In this document: piece by piece, positions 1-9,139 of the stretch | Numbering within the stretch: position 1 is the first letter of the stretch | Layout: the number at the start of each line of letters is the position of its first letter | NCBI RefSeq assembly: GCF_026735165.1 | Contig: NZ_JAPQES010000005.1 | Span: 112,829-176,828 of the forward strand | Direction of reading: 5' to 3' | From: Clostridium ganghwense | GTDB taxonomy: Bacteria; Bacillota; Clostridia; Clostridiales; Clostridiaceae | Length of the DNA stretch: 64,000 nucleotides | Position numbers and translations under genes: made by a program | The notes under the pieces: generated by a model | Told to the model about the DNA's origin: nothing | Seen by the model: only the letters and a program-made list of their open reading frames with translations | The model's database searches: none

Positions 1-126
1 CATCTGGTATAGTATTTTCATCTGGTATAGTATTTTCATCTGGTATAGTATTTTCATCTGGTATAGTATTTTCATCTGGTATAGTATTTTCATCTGGTAT
101 AGTATTTTCATCTGGTATAGTATTTT
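1..126. repeat. 18-bp tandem repeat, at least 7 perfect copies
   Basis: Seven perfect head-to-tail copies of the unit CATCTGGTATAGTATTTT run from the window edge to 126. They are followed by two or three degenerate units (127 to about 180) rich in CATCTGGTGG. The unit is a multiple of three and lies in frame in the minus-strand FecR gene, where each copy encodes the hexapeptide ENTIPD. The array continues beyond the left edge, so the total copy number is unknown. Perfect identity suggests recent slippage or expansion. Confidence 0.95.
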
Positions 127-1057
127 CATTCGGTGGATTATTACCATCTGGTGGGTTATTATTATCTGGTGGATTATTATCTACTCTATCAGTGTTATTT
201 ATAATAGATGTATTATCTTCCTCTATCAAATATAGTTTTTTTGCTTGTTCTTTATTTTGTTTCTCTTTTCTGTTGACTTTCTTGTCTTTCTCCTGCTTTT
301 TCTTTTCTATAACTTCCTCTATTCCTTCCAGCAGCTTTTTATCTATTTTCTCAGGATTATCTTTAATTATTTCAAGTACAAATAAATCTAGTGACTCTTT
401 TGTCACTTCCTTCATAGCTAAATTTTCTTTATTATTCACATCTGAATTAACAACTGCTTGTTCATTCTTCTTTAATAGAGTTTCAATTTCCTTAACAATT
501 CTTTCTCCATCCTTGTCTTTAACATTTATTGATGTAATAGAACTAACAATCCCTTCTAAAACACCAACATTAATATTATTATCATTAAAATCTACATAAA
601 ACTTTGTTCCTCTTACTCCCATCACTGTGGAAGAGGCTTTAATTTCAAATTTACTTGATCCTTTTAACTTATTTTTAATATCTGTCCATATTTTACCCAC
701 CCAAAGTGATATTTCAGTTTGTCCTTCTGATGCTTTTCCCGATAATTCACTTAAGGTTAATTGATTATTTTCTGAAAGAATTATCTGTTTATCAGTATCT
801 ATTAAAAGTGTCATCTGTGAATTTTTGCCTACAACAATACTATCTCCTTCTACTAAGCTCATCCCTTCAAAAGCATCAAATGATCGCTCGCCGCCCTGTA
901 TAAACACTTTTGCATCACCACTAAGCTTGATAATCTGAGTATTCCTATGCTCTTGTGCAAAAATCATTTTTCCAAAAAGCATACTATGTATATAAATAAC
1001 TATACTTACTTTTGCAATTAAAGCTTTTAATCGTTTCTTAAATTTATATTGCGCCAA
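1..1057 (-). CDS. FecR-domain surface protein, 3' end beyond window
   Basis: The gene starts at TTG (1055-1057), 4 bases after an AGAGGTGAT ribosome binding site, and stays open to the window edge (352 codons seen). The N-terminus has a hydrophobic segment (about residues 11-34, ending near MIFAQE) that looks like a signal peptide. A FecR-type domain follows (about 40-180): VEGDSIVVGKNSQMTLLID and the typical ASSTVMGVRGTKFYV stretch. Next come a Lys/Glu-rich helical region (about 200-300), a Pro/Asn spacer with PPDNNN and PPDGNN motifs, and then ENTIPD repeats, probably a wall-spanning or extended stalk. It is the last gene of the NHL-cyclase-FecR unit, 15 bp after the cyclase. FecR domains in such proteins are thought to be extracytoplasmic sensor or binding modules. 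The function here is unknown. Confidence 0.85.
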   Translation of the reverse strand, partial: MAQYKFKKRLKALIAKVSIVIYIHSMLFGKMIFAQEHRNTQIIKLSGDAKVFIQGGERSFDAFEGMSLVEGDSIVVGKNSQMTLLIDTDKQIILSENNQLTLSELSGKASEGQTEISLWVGKIWTDIKNKLKGSSKFEIKASSTVMGVRGTKFYVDFNDNNINVGVLEGIVSSITSINVKDKDGERIVKEIETLLKKNEQAVVNSDVNNKENLAMKEVTKESLDLFVLEIIKDNPEKIDKKLLEGIEEVIEKKKQEKDKKVNRKEKQNKEQAKKLYLIEEDNTSIINNTDRVDNNPPDNNNPPDGNNPPNENTIPDENTIPDENTIPDENTIPDENTIPDENTIPDENTIPD

Positions 1058-1072
1058 TACATCACCTCTTTT

Positions 1073-2872
1073 CTAATCTATATGAATATCTTTAAGTTCA
1101 TAAACTGGAATCATCTTCTCTTTTCCTTTTACCTTCATTTCTCCTAGATAATTTGCTGTAACCTTTTCCTTTACTCTTTCATAGGTTGAGGCACTTAATA
1201 ATATTTGTCCTCTTTTTGCATTGCTTTCCAATCTAGCAGAAGTATTTACTGTGTCTCCTATAGCTGTATAGTCCATTCTTGTTTTTGAACCTATATTTCC
1301 CACAACTGCATAACCTGTATTAACACCTATTCCAAATTCGACAGATATTCCAAATTTTTCTTCCAGCTTTTTCTTAAGGTCTTCTGATCCTTTTTTCATT
1401 GCAAATGCAGCCTGCACAGCTTTTAATGGATGATCTTCCAGATCTAAAGGAGCATTAAAAATTGCCATTGTAGCATCCCCAATAAATTTGTCTAATGTTC
1501 CACCAAATTTAAATATAGATTCTGAGGTTAAAGTTAAATATTCATTTAAAATTTCAACTACTTGCTCTGGCTGTACCTTTTCTGACAACGGCGTAAATCC
1601 TCTAATATCTACAAATAAAACTGAAATTTCTCTTTTCCCTCCACCTAATTTAAGTGTTTTTAATTCACCTTTTAATATCTCATCAACTACCTCAGGTGCT
1701 ACATATTTTCCAAAGACATTTGTAACTCTTCTTCTTTCTGCAAATTCGCTTAGATATTTATATACAATACTAGATATATAAAGTAGTGCTAATAGTATTA
1801 TTGGATATGCTATATTTAAAATATATCCCTTAGAATATGTAAATCTTGCAACAAATAAATAAAGAGCTGATATTACCCCAAATATTATAAAAGAAAACTT
1901 AGGATTTATCTTATTGAAAATAAGGTGTGCAGCTATCCCTAAAATTATTATTATTAATGCTTTAATAAGCTCTGAAATTTCTTGTTTAAAATTATTATGA
2001 AATATATTTTGAATAATATTTGCATGGACTTCTACCCCATACATCTTAGCATTCTTTTGTATAGAAGTATAAAAACTATCATTTGGAAATCCTTCAGCAT
2101 ATGGACCAATCAAAACAATTTTATCTTTAAAATATATTGAAGGTACTTTTCCACTCAAAACATCATAATATGATATTGCTTTAAACGCTCCTGGCTTTCC
2201 ATTAAAATTTATATAATATCTATTAAAAAAATCTTTAGGAATTTCTCTATTTAAGATTTTTTTTCCTGTTCTTTTTTCATATTCTTTTACTATAGTATAA
2301 TCAAAGCTTTTTATTTCTTTATCATTATATTTAAAAGAATCTAATGCACTTCTAACCACTCCATCATTAGGATCCTCCAAAACATTGATGTGACCCGCAG
2401 CACATACCTTCTTTAATTCATTAAAGCTTTCAATAATACTATCAGGTTTTACATCTCCCTTAATTCTATCTATTCCTATATTTGCTGATAACTTTTTATA
2501 ATTAAAATTACCTACTATAGGAAATACTACATTCCCCACATTTTTAACCACCTTAACTAATACATCATCACTTTCTTTTTTAGAGGTTTCAGATAAGATT
2601 ACGTCTACACCAATAACTACTGCTTCTCCCTCTGTTAACTTTTCTATAAGCTCCGCATGAACAGATCTATCCCATGGCCATCTACCAATCTTGTTTAAGC
2701 TGCGATCATCAATTCCTACAATAACTATGTTTTCTAAATCTACATTTCTCTCTTTATATTGAAACACGCTATCTCTTACATTATTTTCTATACCATCAAA
2801 CAAACCTGCAAATCCAGTAATCGCAACTAATAAAGTAAGGAATAGCGAAAATATATATTTTTTTATTCTCAT
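1073..2872 (-). CDS. CHASE2-domain adenylate/guanylate cyclase (class III)
   Basis: This 599-aa membrane cyclase makes a cyclic nucleotide, probably cAMP, from ATP in the cytoplasm under control of an extracellular sensor. One N-terminal membrane helix (about 5-25) precedes a CHASE2 sensor domain (about 27-300; IVIVGIDDRSL, GRWPWDR). Three more helices follow (about 300-375), then a class III catalytic domain (about 410-590). Both metal-binding aspartates are visible (LFVDIRGFT and KFIGDATMA). The Lys in DKFIGD and the Asp in TAIGDTVNTSARLE are adenine-type specificity residues, which favours adenylate over guanylate cyclase. The transition-state Asn and Arg lie in NTSARLE. Start: AGGAGG lies 7 bases upstream of the ATG. 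It sits 10 bp after the NHL gene and 15 bp before fecR, so the three are probably co-transcribed. Substrate specificity is inferred from residues only. Confidence 0.93.
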   Translation of the reverse strand: MRIKKYIFSLFLTLLVAITGFAGLFDGIENNVRDSVFQYKERNVDLENIVIVGIDDRSLNKIGRWPWDRSVHAELIEKLTEGEAVVIGVDVILSETSKKESDDVLVKVVKNVGNVVFPIVGNFNYKKLSANIGIDRIKGDVKPDSIIESFNELKKVCAAGHINVLEDPNDGVVRSALDSFKYNDKEIKSFDYTIVKEYEKRTGKKILNREIPKDFFNRYYINFNGKPGAFKAISYYDVLSGKVPSIYFKDKIVLIGPYAEGFPNDSFYTSIQKNAKMYGVEVHANIIQNIFHNNFKQEISELIKALIIIILGIAAHLIFNKINPKFSFIIFGVISALYLFVARFTYSKGYILNIAYPIILLALLYISSIVYKYLSEFAERRRVTNVFGKYVAPEVVDEILKGELKTLKLGGGKREISVLFVDIRGFTPLSEKVQPEQVVEILNEYLTLTSESIFKFGGTLDKFIGDATMAIFNAPLDLEDHPLKAVQAAFAMKKGSEDLKKKLEEKFGISVEFGIGVNTGYAVVGNIGSKTRMDYTAIGDTVNTSARLESNAKRGQILLSASTYERVKEKVTANYLGEMKVKGKEKMIPVYELKDIHID

Positions 2873-2882
2873 TAATAGCCTC

Positions 2883-4019
2883 CTATTTAACTTTTATCTT
2901 TCCAATAATGTTGTTTTTATTATCTGATACATATAAATAACCATCCTTATATAATACAGCTGTAGGATGATTAAATCTCTCTTTATTATACATACCAGAC
3001 TTACCATCACCTAATAGTGTAGAAACTGCTCCATCTCTTTTTATAACTCTTATACTATGATTAAATGTATCCGCTACATATATATTTCCTTGTTCGTCTA
3101 AACATAAGCCCTTTGGAAAATTGAATTTTGCTTGTAGAGCCTGGCCATTAGCGAACCCACCTTTTATATATGAAGTTCCTTTTATAATCTCCTTTTCAGA
3201 ACCTGCAATAGTTACAACTTTCCCTTTATGTATTTTTCTAATTCTTTGATTTCCACTATCAGTTATGTATATTGCTCCATCTTTATCTATAACTATATCT
3301 GAAGGTTCATTAAACATAGCTTCCTTTAAATCTCCGTCTTTATAACCACCATCTTTGCTCTTAACACCAGCAAAAGTGGAAACCACACCCTTTGGAGATA
3401 TCCTACGTATGACATGATTTAATGTATCAGCTATATAAATATTTTTTTTATCATCTACTGCTATTCCTGATGGTAAAGCAAATTGAGCTTCTTGTGCTTT
3501 ACCATCCTTATATCCTTCCTTGCCTGTGCCTACAAAAGTATATACTTGTCCTTTTATTATTGTTCTTATTACATTATTTCCACTATCTGAAATATATAGA
3601 TTTCCTTCTTTGTCTACAGCTAAATCTCTAGGCTTATTAAATTTAGCTTTGTCAACATCTCCATCTATAAATTCACCTAAGGGAAAATTAAATCTATCCT
3701 TCTTATCTGAATACCCTGCTAACGTTGTAACCTTATCATTAGATATTTTTCTTATTCTATTATTATAAGAATCTGCAACTAACAAATTTCCTGCTTTATC
3801 TAAAGCAATTCCATAATTAAACAAAAACTCTGCTTCTAATCTGTTACCATCTTTGTGTCCCATTTTTCCATTTCCACAATAAACTTTATATATTGAACTG
3901 CTATTTTCTTTTAATGATATCTCAGTTGTTTTTTTTGAAATAAATGCTTGCCTCCCCAATAAAATTAGAAAGAAAATTAAAACTGTACAAACCAAAAAAG
4001 ATATTTTTTTTCTCCGCAT
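2883..4019 (-). CDS. NHL-repeat beta-propeller protein
   Basis: This 378-aa protein has one N-terminal hydrophobic helix (about 8-22) acting as signal or anchor. It has six NHL-type repeats (about 50-375) with the recurring pattern GIAxDxxGNLxVADSxNxxIRKI, for example GIALDKAGNLLVADSYNNRI and DLAVDKEGNLYISDSGNNVI. Such propellers bind protein or carbohydrate ligands outside the cell, and no catalytic residues are evident. ATG start with GGAGGAA at proper spacing. It is the first gene of the operon with the CHASE2 cyclase and FecR protein, behind the promoter at 4044-4072. I infer that the propeller and FecR proteins form the envelope part of a pathway whose cytoplasmic output is the cyclase. 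Confidence 0.9.
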   Translation of the reverse strand: MRRKKISFLVCTVLIFFLILLGRQAFISKKTTEISLKENSSSIYKVYCGNGKMGHKDGNRLEAEFLFNYGIALDKAGNLLVADSYNNRIRKISNDKVTTLAGYSDKKDRFNFPLGEFIDGDVDKAKFNKPRDLAVDKEGNLYISDSGNNVIRTIIKGQVYTFVGTGKEGYKDGKAQEAQFALPSGIAVDDKKNIYIADTLNHVIRRISPKGVVSTFAGVKSKDGGYKDGDLKEAMFNEPSDIVIDKDGAIYITDSGNQRIRKIHKGKVVTIAGSEKEIIKGTSYIKGGFANGQALQAKFNFPKGLCLDEQGNIYVADTFNHSIRVIKRDGAVSTLLGDGKSGMYNKERFNHPTAVLYKDGYLYVSDNKNNIIGKIKVK

Positions 4020-4043
4020 AAAATTCCTCCATAAAAATATTAT

Positions 4044-4072
4044 TATATATGGAATATTACCTTATTTTTCAA
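4044..4072 (-). promoter_or_regulatory. Sigma-A-type promoter of the NHL-cyclase-fecR operon
   Basis: On the minus strand, TTGAAA (4067-4072) is followed after 17 bp by TATATA (4044-4049), 24 bp before the start codon of the NHL gene. It is a good match in a strongly AT-rich region, so it is only moderately certain. Confidence 0.5.
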
Positions 4073-4186
4073 CACATTTCAACAAAATTCTACAAAAGAA
4101 ACTTTTCAAAAATAAGACTCAATATATAAGTGTACTCCTCTCATATTTTAACTATAGTAACCTTTTATACAAACATATTTTTTAAT

Positions 4187-4884
4187 ATGACCTTTTCATA
4201 GTCATAATATCTATTATGCTAATATAAATTATGACCTTTCTATAGTAAAACCAAATTTTAAATATGACCTTTTCATAGTAAATATAATTTACCCTAGAAT
4301 ACTATTACAAATTTAATTTAAAATTAAACTTAAGTTTTTAAATAATAAAAATCAGGTTCTAAGTTTAAATTTTTAGAATCTAGTTTTAAGTTACTTCTTA
4401 TAAATTTATATAATTAAATATGACTTTTTCATAGTATATTACAACAGTTGTTTTAAATATTTTATATAAACAACTAATTTTAAATATTTTACGCTCCCTC
4501 TAAAGTATTGATATCACTAGGTTTTTTAATAAGAAATATGACCTTTTCATAGTATATTATGCCTTTTTCATAGTATAATACATTTTAAATACGACCTTTC
4601 CATAGTATATTATGACCTTTCTATAGCCTAATGCATCTTCAAACATGACTTTTTCATAGTGATTATGACCTTTCCATAGGATAATATATCTTCAAATATG
4701 CCTTTTTCATAGTGTACTATGAATCTTCTATGGTATGCTATATCTTTAAAATATGACTTTTTCATAGCGTTATACATTTTTTAATATGACTTTTCCATAG
4801 TATTATACATTTTTTAATATGACTTTTTCATAGTGTGCTGTAACCTAATTATAGTAAAAAATATTAAATATGACTATTTCATAG
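4187..4884. repeat. Iteron array of a plasmid-type replication origin
   Basis: About 15 copies of a 15-bp element with consensus ATGAC(C/T)TTTTCATAG lie in direct orientation between the NHL promoter and the rep start. Examples begin at 4187 (first) and 4870 (last), with variants ATGCCTTTTTCATAG and ATGACCTTTCTATAG. Spacing is irregular: tight from about 4530 onward, wider before. The flanking DNA is extremely AT-rich and has no ORF. Direct-repeat iterons upstream of a Rep_3-family initiator are the standard architecture of theta-replicating plasmid origins. The repeats have no unique spacers and are not a CRISPR. Confidence 0.9.
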
Positions 4885-4946
4885 CATAATATGACAATTT
4901 ACTTCCTAGTCATAAAAAGATATAATTGTATGCATGAGGTGATTAC

Positions 4947-5942
4947 ATGATAACAAAAGAAAACAATACTCTAATTGTAAAATCTAATAAATTAATAGAA
5001 GCTTCTTATAAATTAACAGCTGGAGAACAAAAAATTATATTAACTCTTTCTTCTAAAATTAAACCTGAGGATGAAGAGTTTAAAGACTATGAATTTAAAA
5101 TAAAAGATTTTATAAAACTACTAGGAATAAAAAATCAAGCAAAATATGCAGAAGTACCTCAAGTAACTAAAGAGTTAATGAGAAAAGTTTTTACCATTAA
5201 AGAAGAAGATAGAGAAATTCAACTATCCTGGCTATCTTCTGTAACATACCTAAAAGGCAAAGGAATAGTAGTATTGCGATTTGATCCTAATTTAAAACCT
5301 TATTTATTGCAACTAAAATCAAGATTCACAAGCTATAATTTAACAAACATTATACAACTTAAAAGCGGCTATGCTTTTAGAATATATGAACTTCTAAAAC
5401 AATACGAGAGAATAGGTCAAAGAACCTTTGATTTAGAAGAATTAAAGTGTATTCTTGGTATAGAAAAAGATAGATATACTTTATATGCTGATTTTAAAAG
5501 GAAAGTTATCTTAAAAGCACAAAAAGAAATAAACGTTAAAACAGACCTCTCCTTTGATTTTGAGCAAATAAAAAACGGTAGAAAGGTAACAGCTCTAAAA
5601 TTTATAATAACTAATACTACGAATCAAAATAACGCTATATTCCAAATCGAAAATAATAATTACATAGAACAGGTTAAAAATATATTTGATGAAGATATAA
5701 CCCCTCTTGAAGCAGAAAAAATACATAAAACAGCTAACGGGAATATATATTTAATAAAAGAAAAGTATTTGCTAGCTAAAAATCAGAAAAAAATTAAAAG
5801 TTTAGTTCCTTGGATTATAAAAGCTTTAAAAGAAGACTTCAAACCTCCTATACCAAAAGAAAAGGTAGATTCTTTTAACAACTATGAACAAAGAAAATAT
5901 GATTTTGATGAGCTTGAAAAAAAGCTTTTAGGGTGGAAATAA
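4947..5942 (+). CDS. RepB/Rep_3-family replication initiator
   Basis: This 331-aa initiator would bind the adjacent iterons and open the origin. The N-terminal half carries the typical Rep_3 winged-helix motifs (NTLIVKSNKLIEASYKLTAGEQKIIL at the N-terminus, FTSYNLTNIIQLKSGYAFRIYELLKQYE at about 130-155). A second winged helix (about 155-220; FDLEELKCILGI and a TDLSFDFE segment) follows. The C-terminus ends in NNYEQRKYDFDELEKKLLGW, a tail also seen in clostridial and phage replication proteins. ATG start behind GAGGTGAT. The length and motifs look intact. A gene of this kind is normally plasmid-borne, but here it lies in a window with the purine operon, so an integrated plasmid is likely. Whether it is active is unknown. 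Confidence 0.92.
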   Translation: MITKENNTLIVKSNKLIEASYKLTAGEQKIILTLSSKIKPEDEEFKDYEFKIKDFIKLLGIKNQAKYAEVPQVTKELMRKVFTIKEEDREIQLSWLSSVTYLKGKGIVVLRFDPNLKPYLLQLKSRFTSYNLTNIIQLKSGYAFRIYELLKQYERIGQRTFDLEELKCILGIEKDRYTLYADFKRKVILKAQKEINVKTDLSFDFEQIKNGRKVTALKFIITNTTNQNNAIFQIENNNYIEQVKNIFDEDITPLEAEKIHKTANGNIYLIKEKYLLAKNQKKIKSLVPWIIKALKEDFKPPIPKEKVDSFNNYEQRKYDFDELEKKLLGWK

Positions 5943-5957
5943 AAGAATATAAAATAA

Positions 5958-5991
5958 AAACTAAGAGTTGGCTATTTCCATCTCTTAGTTT
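5958..5991. terminator. Bidirectional hairpin between rep and the trypsin-like gene
   Basis: The arms AAACTAAGAG (5958-5967) and CTCTTAGTTT (5982-5991) form a 10-bp stem with a 14-nt loop between two converging genes. Confidence 0.7.
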
Positions 5992-6017
5992 AAACTACAC
6001 TCAACATCATTACCTTT

Positions 6018-7430
6018 TTATGTAAACTTTAATATATTTCCAGCAAATTGTTGTATACATTGTGATAACACAGCCATATTTAAATTTTGTCCATCGAATC
6101 CTGACGTTGTTATCCCTGCCAAATTTCCATACATATCAATTAATGCTCCTCCTGAACTTCCGGAAGAAATAGGTGCCGTTATTTGAACCATTTCTACATA
6201 ATCAAATTTTCTAAATCCTGATACAATACCTTCTGAAATAGTATTAAACAAACCTAAAGGACTACCTATTGCTATAATCTTCTGTCCTCTCACTAAATTC
6301 TTTTTACTCAATTCAATGGATTTTGTTCTCTTGTCCACTTTTATTAAAGCCAAATCATAGTCTGTATGATATTTTACAATGTTGTATACCATATATTCAT
6401 TGTTATCATTTTCAAAAACAACACCAAATAATACTCCTTTATTTACCACATGAAAATTCGTTATAATAAACCCTTCGTCACTTATTACAACTCCAGATCC
6501 TTTACCAAGTAATTGTTTATTATTATCATATACATTTATCATTACTACTGATTCAGCCAATTTAGAAAGTTCTTCACAACTTTTTTCGACCTGTACTTTA
6601 ATATTTGACATATGTTTATTTACTTTTTCCTCAAAATTTTTATGTACACTTTCTTCTATTCTTACATCTTGTACTTTGGACCTATGTACTGGAAACTGTA
6701 TTACTTTATTATGCATTTTGCTGCATCTTATGACATTTGAATAATGTTTTACTTCTGGAATTTCACAATCTATATCTTCTTTTGGATTTATGTAGATTAC
6801 ATCACACCCTAACTTAGATAACAGTATCAAGAAATATAGTTCATGTCTTTTAATAGTTCCGTAAAATATAATCTTATGTATTATATTAATATTACACTCA
6901 TTTGCAAACAGCTGTTTCAGATATTTGTTCATCCATAATAACAATTTCACACCAAAATTTTTTCGGGCAGTTTCACTTTTACTAATATTGTTTGCATCAT
7001 ACAAGTCCATTATTTCTTTAAAAGCCTGTTTTTTTGTCCATTCTAAACATTCATTTTTTATTTCATAGCCCATATTTAAAGTGAATAATTTATACGGATT
7101 TATATGCTTGTCATTTTCTAACTCAATATAATTGTCCATAATTTTCTTAGCTTTTTCTATTTCATTCATATCTAAAACTTTTTCCAAACCGTTTGTGAAT
7201 TTAATATAACTTACTTCAATTGATTGCAAATACTTGTCTAACTCTTTTAATTTATTAATATAATCACTCTCATTATAATTCATACCTATATATCTACAAA
7301 AAAGAACTGGTTTAATTAAGCTTCTATTTGAAAGATTATTTCTTTCATCCTTAAAAATACATTTTATATCTTCAAAAGGAGCTTTAGTTTGTAATATACC
7401 CGTTTTTAAAGGTTTTACTTTTACGATCAT
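6018..7430 (-). CDS. YceG-like domain fused to trypsin-like (HtrA-type) serine protease
   Basis: This 470-aa two-part protein has no signal peptide or membrane helix, so it is probably cytoplasmic. Residues about 1-250 resemble the YceG-type 'biosynthetic module' family found in tellurium-resistance/stress (Ter) gene clusters (FYGTIKRHELYFLILLSKLGCDVIYINP). Residues about 285-465 are a trypsin fold with a complete catalytic triad: His in TNFHVV, Asp in DYDLALIKVD, Ser in ISSGSSGGALID. Upstream of it, VVMINVYDNNKQLLGKGSGVVISDEGFIIT is the usual HtrA opening, but there is no PDZ domain. The gene is monocistronic, convergent with rep and divided from it by a terminator-like hairpin. The substrate is unknown. 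The fusion suggests a protease arm for a Ter-type response system, an inference. The start codon context is weak (SD about AGTGAAATG). Confidence 0.8.
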   Translation of the reverse strand: MIVKVKPLKTGILQTKAPFEDIKCIFKDERNNLSNRSLIKPVLFCRYIGMNYNESDYINKLKELDKYLQSIEVSYIKFTNGLEKVLDMNEIEKAKKIMDNYIELENDKHINPYKLFTLNMGYEIKNECLEWTKKQAFKEIMDLYDANNISKSETARKNFGVKLLLWMNKYLKQLFANECNINIIHKIIFYGTIKRHELYFLILLSKLGCDVIYINPKEDIDCEIPEVKHYSNVIRCSKMHNKVIQFPVHRSKVQDVRIEESVHKNFEEKVNKHMSNIKVQVEKSCEELSKLAESVVMINVYDNNKQLLGKGSGVVISDEGFIITNFHVVNKGVLFGVVFENDNNEYMVYNIVKYHTDYDLALIKVDKRTKSIELSKKNLVRGQKIIAIGSPLGLFNTISEGIVSGFRKFDYVEMVQITAPISSGSSGGALIDMYGNLAGITTSGFDGQNLNMAVLSQCIQQFAGNILKFT

Positions 7431-7514
7431 TTCACTTCACTCCAAAATCATTTTAATTACTTCATTAAAAACTTTTCATTAGCTATCTTCATTAATAACT
7501 GTAAATTTACTATT

Positions 7515-8891
7515 TTATGCAACAATTTTATTATCTAATGTTGAACTATCCAACTCATATATATCTAACTTTTTAACTTCTTTGTTAAACAAAAAAACTG
7601 TTATAAAAAACGAAATAATATCTGATATTGGAGCAGCAATCCACACCCCAATTAATCCTAAATACTTAGGTAAAATTATTAATAATGGTATCAAAACAAG
7701 TACCTGTCTTAACATTGAAAGAATCATAGAAGTCTTAGCTTTTCCTATAGCCTGAAAATAATTACCGCCTATTATTTGATATCCTATAATTGGCAGCATA
7801 CACAAGGTAATTCTCAATCCAACAGAACCTATTTGCATTAATTGAGGTTCTTTATTAAATAATCCAATTATATGCTCAGGGAATAACTGAATTATTATAT
7901 CTGCTGTAATCCCAAGAATAGTAGCACCAATAACAGCTAATTTTAAAGTTTTCTTAACTCTAAAATACAATTTAGCACCATAGTTATAACCTATAATAGG
8001 TTGAGCTGCTTGTGTTATAGATATTATAGACATTATTATAAGCATAGAAATACTAGTTATAACCCCCATAGCACCAATAGCTGAATCTCCACTGTATCTT
8101 ATTAATTGTTTGTTTAATAAAATATTTACAGCCCCACCAGCTGCTTGGATTGCAAAAGGAGCCATACCTATTGCAACAATGCCTTTAACAATTTCAATAT
8201 TCAATTTAAAATTCTCTTTTTTTAATTTTAATACACTTCTAGTGCTTCTAAAGTGTGCAATAACCCATATTGTATTAGCCGTTTGAGAAATAACTGTAGC
8301 TATAGCTGCTCCTTTTATTCCCATCTTAAAAACAAATATAAATAAGGGATCCAAAATTATATTTAATACAGCACCTATAATCATAGTTATCATAGCAATA
8401 TTGGCATTTCCTTCAGAACGAATGGAATTATTCAAACCAAATCCTAAATTTTGAACTATAGTACCTAGTAAAATAATTGATAGATATTCTTCCGCAAACT
8501 GAATAGTGTTTTTACTTGCACCAAAAGCTTTTAATAATGGAGTTTTAATTATAAAGCATAATATACTTACTATAATTGACGCAATAATAAGCAAGATAAA
8601 TGTATTTCCTAATACTTTTTCTGCTTTATCTTTATCTCCCTTTCCTAAATTAAGAGACTGTAACACTCCGCCACCAATCCCCATAAGCATACCAAATCCA
8701 GAAGTAATTATCATAATAGGGAAAATAATGCTCAATGCAGCTAAAGCTAAATCTCCTACCCCTCTACCAATATATATTCTATCAACAATATTATATAAAG
8801 CATTTACCACGTTTCCAACAATAGCTGGTATAAAAAATTTCAATAATAAACTTCCTATATTTTCTTCTCTCAATCTTGTTGTTTTATCCAT
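7515..8891 (-). CDS. MATE-family multidrug/toxin efflux transporter
   Basis: This is a 458-aa, 12-helix cation-coupled MATE exporter. Typical motifs are LLLKFFIPAIVGNVVNALYNIVDRIYIGRG at the N-terminus and a second half repeat beginning near AIQAAGGAVNILLNKQLIRY. I chose the ATG at 8891 (MDKTTRLREEN) because AAGGAG lies 8 bases upstream. A longer in-frame version from 8945 adds 18 residues without a good binding site. It is monocistronic. Substrates cannot be told from sequence. Confidence 0.92.
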   Translation of the reverse strand: MDKTTRLREENIGSLLLKFFIPAIVGNVVNALYNIVDRIYIGRGVGDLALAALSIIFPIMIITSGFGMLMGIGGGVLQSLNLGKGDKDKAEKVLGNTFILLIIASIIVSILCFIIKTPLLKAFGASKNTIQFAEEYLSIILLGTIVQNLGFGLNNSIRSEGNANIAMITMIIGAVLNIILDPLFIFVFKMGIKGAAIATVISQTANTIWVIAHFRSTRSVLKLKKENFKLNIEIVKGIVAIGMAPFAIQAAGGAVNILLNKQLIRYSGDSAIGAMGVITSISMLIIMSIISITQAAQPIIGYNYGAKLYFRVKKTLKLAVIGATILGITADIIIQLFPEHIIGLFNKEPQLMQIGSVGLRITLCMLPIIGYQIIGGNYFQAIGKAKTSMILSMLRQVLVLIPLLIILPKYLGLIGVWIAAPISDIISFFITVFLFNKEVKKLDIYELDSSTLDNKIVA

Positions 8892-9105
8892 ACACCTACT
8901 CCTTTTTCTTATTGTTACTATATTTGTTACTCTGCTTATATTCAAACCAGATTTCTACATTTATACATGTTTTTTTAAAGTATTATATATAATTATTACC
9001 AATATATAATAGCATATATGTTATGTTAATGCTATTGTTAAAATACCTACTTCATTCTGTTTACTTTTGTTGATATCAAAACGCTAGAAACGATATTTCC
9101 AAAGT

Positions 9106-9139
9106 AAAAAGTAGCTATGCTAAAGCATAACTACTTTTT
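9106..9139 (-). terminator. Terminator overlapping the end of the 104-aa gene
   Basis: A 16-bp stem with one mismatch, AAAAAGTAGCTATGCT (9106-9121) against AGCATAACTACTTTTT (9124-9139). The stop codon of the small gene lies inside the stem. Confidence 0.7.

Noticed and set aside
192-903. Plus-strand ORFs over the FecR gene
   Set aside because: Antisense frames of a well-supported minus-strand gene, Ser/Phe-rich shadow translations.
4187-4884. CRISPR array
   Set aside because: Direct repeats of 15 bp without constant-length unique spacers and without cas genes; they are iterons upstream of an initiator gene.
7515-8945. Longer start for the MATE transporter at 8945
   Set aside because: The extra 18 codons lack a ribosome binding site; the ATG at 8891 has AAGGAG.
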